This document shows positions 37,001 through 38,978 of a stretch of DNA of 38,978 bases, in pieces. The number at the start of each line of letters is the position of its first letter. Positions within the stretch are counted from its first letter, which is position 1. This DNA comes from Syntrophus aciditrophicus. Its GTDB lineage: Bacteria; Desulfobacterota; Syntrophia; Syntrophales; UBA5619. The stretch covers positions 1 to 38,978 of the forward strand of contig DYLD01000008.1 in NCBI GenBank assembly GCA_020722315.1, read 5' to 3'. The notes under the pieces are model-generated. The model made no database searches and had not been told where the DNA came from. It saw only the letters and a program-made list of their open reading frames with translations. The translations under genes and the position numbers were made by a program.

Positions 37001-37861
37001 TTATTGGGTGTTAGCCACTTTGTGATAAGAGCCAAAACGCGTTATCAGGGTTGCGCCAAGCCCCAAAACAACCGCTACCGCCTTAATCATCCATCCCAGA
37101 TAAGGGATCCACCCTGCCATCCAGAGGATTACCAGACCCCAGAACGTTTCCCCGACGATTCCACTTTCTCTTTTTCTCCAACTAAGCGCCCAGGAGCCGA
37201 CAAGTCGGCTTACCGCAATGAAGCCGAGCAACCCCGTTACAACGACAAAGATCACCTCAAGCGGTATCAGTGCTATTCCGACAACAGAGATCGTAAGCAG
37301 TAACGCGAGTGGAACAATTGTAATCAGACAAAGGGTTCCGACCAGAATGACCTTGAATGTGTTTGCTGTAATCGCTTGCGAGATGGTCTGTATCGGTTTC
37401 GGTATCAGGGCTGAGGTGATCAACGCCAGCAAGAGAATTACGGTTAATATCGAAAGCGAGATCAACGCGAAAATCCATGACCATCCTTCCCATTCGCTGC
37501 TGATGGTCTTTAGAAATGTCTCGTAAAAATTGCTGGAGTTGATCTCGGTAATGCTTCCCCGGACAATTGCATCTTTTGCCATGACGACGACGCCGCCCAG
37601 AGAGACGACATCCCCTTTAACTATTGCCCTTTTTGTGAGAACAACGGAGCCGCCGATTGCCAGGACGCTGTCTTCGACCGTGCCGCTTACGGTGATCTGC
37701 CCGCAAATTGTAATTGCTCTCGTGACTCTCTGTCCTTTCTCAATGGTTATGTCTTTGCCGATCCTGACGATGTTCTTGTTACTCGAGGCAAAGGCTGGCG
37801 AGGGTATACACAAGAGTGAAAGGAGGAAAAGCAAAAAAATCCTTCTGTGGATCTGTCTCAT
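37001..37861 (-). CDS. polymer-forming (bactofilin-like) domain membrane protein
   Basis: Signal peptide, then beta-repeat GKDITIEKGQRVTRAITICGQITVSGTVEDSVLAIGGSVVLTKRAIVKGDVVSLGGVVVMAKDAIVRGSI, then hydrophobic TM helices. Confidence 0.75.
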   Translation of the reverse strand: MRQIHRRIFLLFLLSLLCIPSPAFASSNKNIVRIGKDITIEKGQRVTRAITICGQITVSGTVEDSVLAIGGSVVLTKRAIVKGDVVSLGGVVVMAKDAIVRGSITEINSSNFYETFLKTISSEWEGWSWIFALISLSILTVILLLALITSALIPKPIQTISQAITANTFKVILVGTLCLITIVPLALLLTISVVGIALIPLEVIFVVVTGLLGFIAVSRLVGSWALSWRKRESGIVGETFWGLVILWMAGWIPYLGWMIKAVAVVLGLGATLITRFGSYHKVANTQ

Positions 37862-37985
37862 TCTGTTACCCGTTGTTGAGGGGGGTCGTTTTCAAAATGT
37901 TTTTTTGAAAAGGCCGACACTCCGAACCTTGGTAGAGTCCGTTCTCTTGTAGAGAAAGAAAGTTTGCTGATTTTTTCCTGCCTTG

Positions 37986-38639
37986 TCATACCGCTTTCTT
38001 CTGTCGGAAATATTCAATGGCCCCGGGGAGAACTGAAAGGATAATAATGGAGATGATAACAAGCGTGAAATTGTTCTTTATAAAATCGATGTTTCCGAAG
38101 AAGTATCCGCCAAAGACAAAAAGGGAAATCCAGGATACCCCGCCGATGATGTTGTAATAGATAAACTTGCGATAACTCATGTCCCCGATTCCCGCGACGA
38201 ACGGGGCGAATGTTCGTATAATCGGCATGAAACGAGCGATGATAATCGTCTTTCCTCCGTGCTTTTCATAAAACCGATGAGTCTTTTCAAGATGCTTCTT
38301 GTTGAAAAAGCGGCTGCTATCCCTGTGGAAAACCTTCGGCCCCACGTAGCGACCGATTGCGTAATTCACGGAATCACCTGTTATTGCCGCAAGACAGAGC
38401 GTTATAAAGAGAAGCTCGATGGCCAGCGGCCCTTTCAAATAGGGGTTTGCGGCAAAGGCGCCGAGGCCGAAGAGCAGCGAGTCTCCAGGGAGAACCGGGG
38501 TCACAACGAGTCCGGTTTCACAGAAGACGACTAAAAAGACGACAAGATAGGTCCAGTTTCCGAAATAATATAAAAGATCGGCGAGGTGCCGGTCGAGGTG
38601 AAGCAAAATATCTAGAGAATAAAAAAGCATATCAGCCAT
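37986..38639 (-). CDS. DedA/SNARE-associated family membrane protein
   Basis: VFCETGLVVTPVLPGDSLLFGLGAFAA, ARFMPIIRTFAPFVAGIGDMSYRKFIYYNIIGGVSW; start likely MADMLF near 38639 (ORF track extends to 38717). Confidence 0.9.
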   Translation of the reverse strand: MADMLFYSLDILLHLDRHLADLLYYFGNWTYLVVFLVVFCETGLVVTPVLPGDSLLFGLGAFAANPYLKGPLAIELLFITLCLAAITGDSVNYAIGRYVGPKVFHRDSSRFFNKKHLEKTHRFYEKHGGKTIIIARFMPIIRTFAPFVAGIGDMSYRKFIYYNIIGGVSWISLFVFGGYFFGNIDFIKNNFTLVIISIIILSVLPGAIEYFRQKKAV

Positions 38640-38808
38640 TTTTTTAGTCCACGTCATGTCAGCAAAGGCTTTTCTTGTATCGTATGCGGGGATTCTCGCT
38701 TTGACAAATTTGATCAACGACTGGTTTTGATTTGATTCGTTTTTCTCCGCGGCCTGGAATTTCTGCTGACAAAAAAGCAGTCAACATCCCGCCTAAGATA
38801 TTTATGGC

Positions 38809-38978
38809 GAGACCTTTGCAAAACGCCGCCTTCGCGCTCATAAACCTTTTTCGACCCCGCAACGTCTCGCGGCGGCTTCAAAGGCTAAACGCTCTCTATA
38901 GTTCGCGTTCTTAACGCCTTTGCAGCCTTGCTGCGACGGCGGGGTACCCCCGAAAAATCTTTAAATCGCGCTTCAGGC
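38809..38978 (-). repeat. MITE-like hairpin element, copy H (reverse, cut by window end)
   Basis: GAGACCTTTGCAAAACGCCGCCTTCGCGCTCATAAACC...GCGACGGCGGGGTACCCCCGAAAAATCTTTAAATCGCGCTTCAGGC; continues past the window. Confidence 0.9.

Overview
This 39 kb window looks like a chromosomal segment of an anaerobic, deltaproteobacteria/Syntrophales-like bacterium. That assignment is inferred from gene content only. It carries (i) a 1380-aa BcrAD/BadFG-type activase fusion. (ii) A roughly 18 kb single-strand array (minus strand, 24.1 kb down to 6.4 kb) holds two branched-chain-type ABC transporter cassettes (LivG/H/M/F plus substrate-binding protein). Each cassette contains an AMP-forming acyl-CoA ligase, and between them lie two LEA14-like lipoproteins and a small Cys-rich protein. 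(iii) Other genes are a LarE plus MetE/UROD-like pair, an amino-acid ABC transporter, HMG-CoA lyase, a GGDEF protein overlapping a MinD/FlhG-like ATPase, a CoADR/Nox-like oxidoreductase, malate dehydrogenase, a polymer-forming/bactofilin-like membrane protein and DedA. The best candidate for something undescribed is a dispersed ~175-205 bp non-coding element with six clear copies and two degraded ones. It has ~30 bp imperfect terminal inverted repeats (GAGACCTTTG...CAAAGGTCTC), folds end to end as a single long hairpin, and is flanked by perfect 5-bp direct repeats at four of the five testable copies (TCTTT, GTCGA, GCGAT, AGTGT). This is a MITE-like mobile family. One copy sits inside the signal-peptide region of an ABC substrate-binding protein gene. 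Removing it in silico with one target-site copy restores an ATG-initiated signal peptide. Several decayed genes (CoA-binding/ADP-forming acyl-CoA synthetase fragment, TolC-family fragment, frameshifted thioesterase) lie next to these elements. No rRNA, tRNA or CRISPR was recognised. All calls were made by eye from the sequence and the supplied ORF track.
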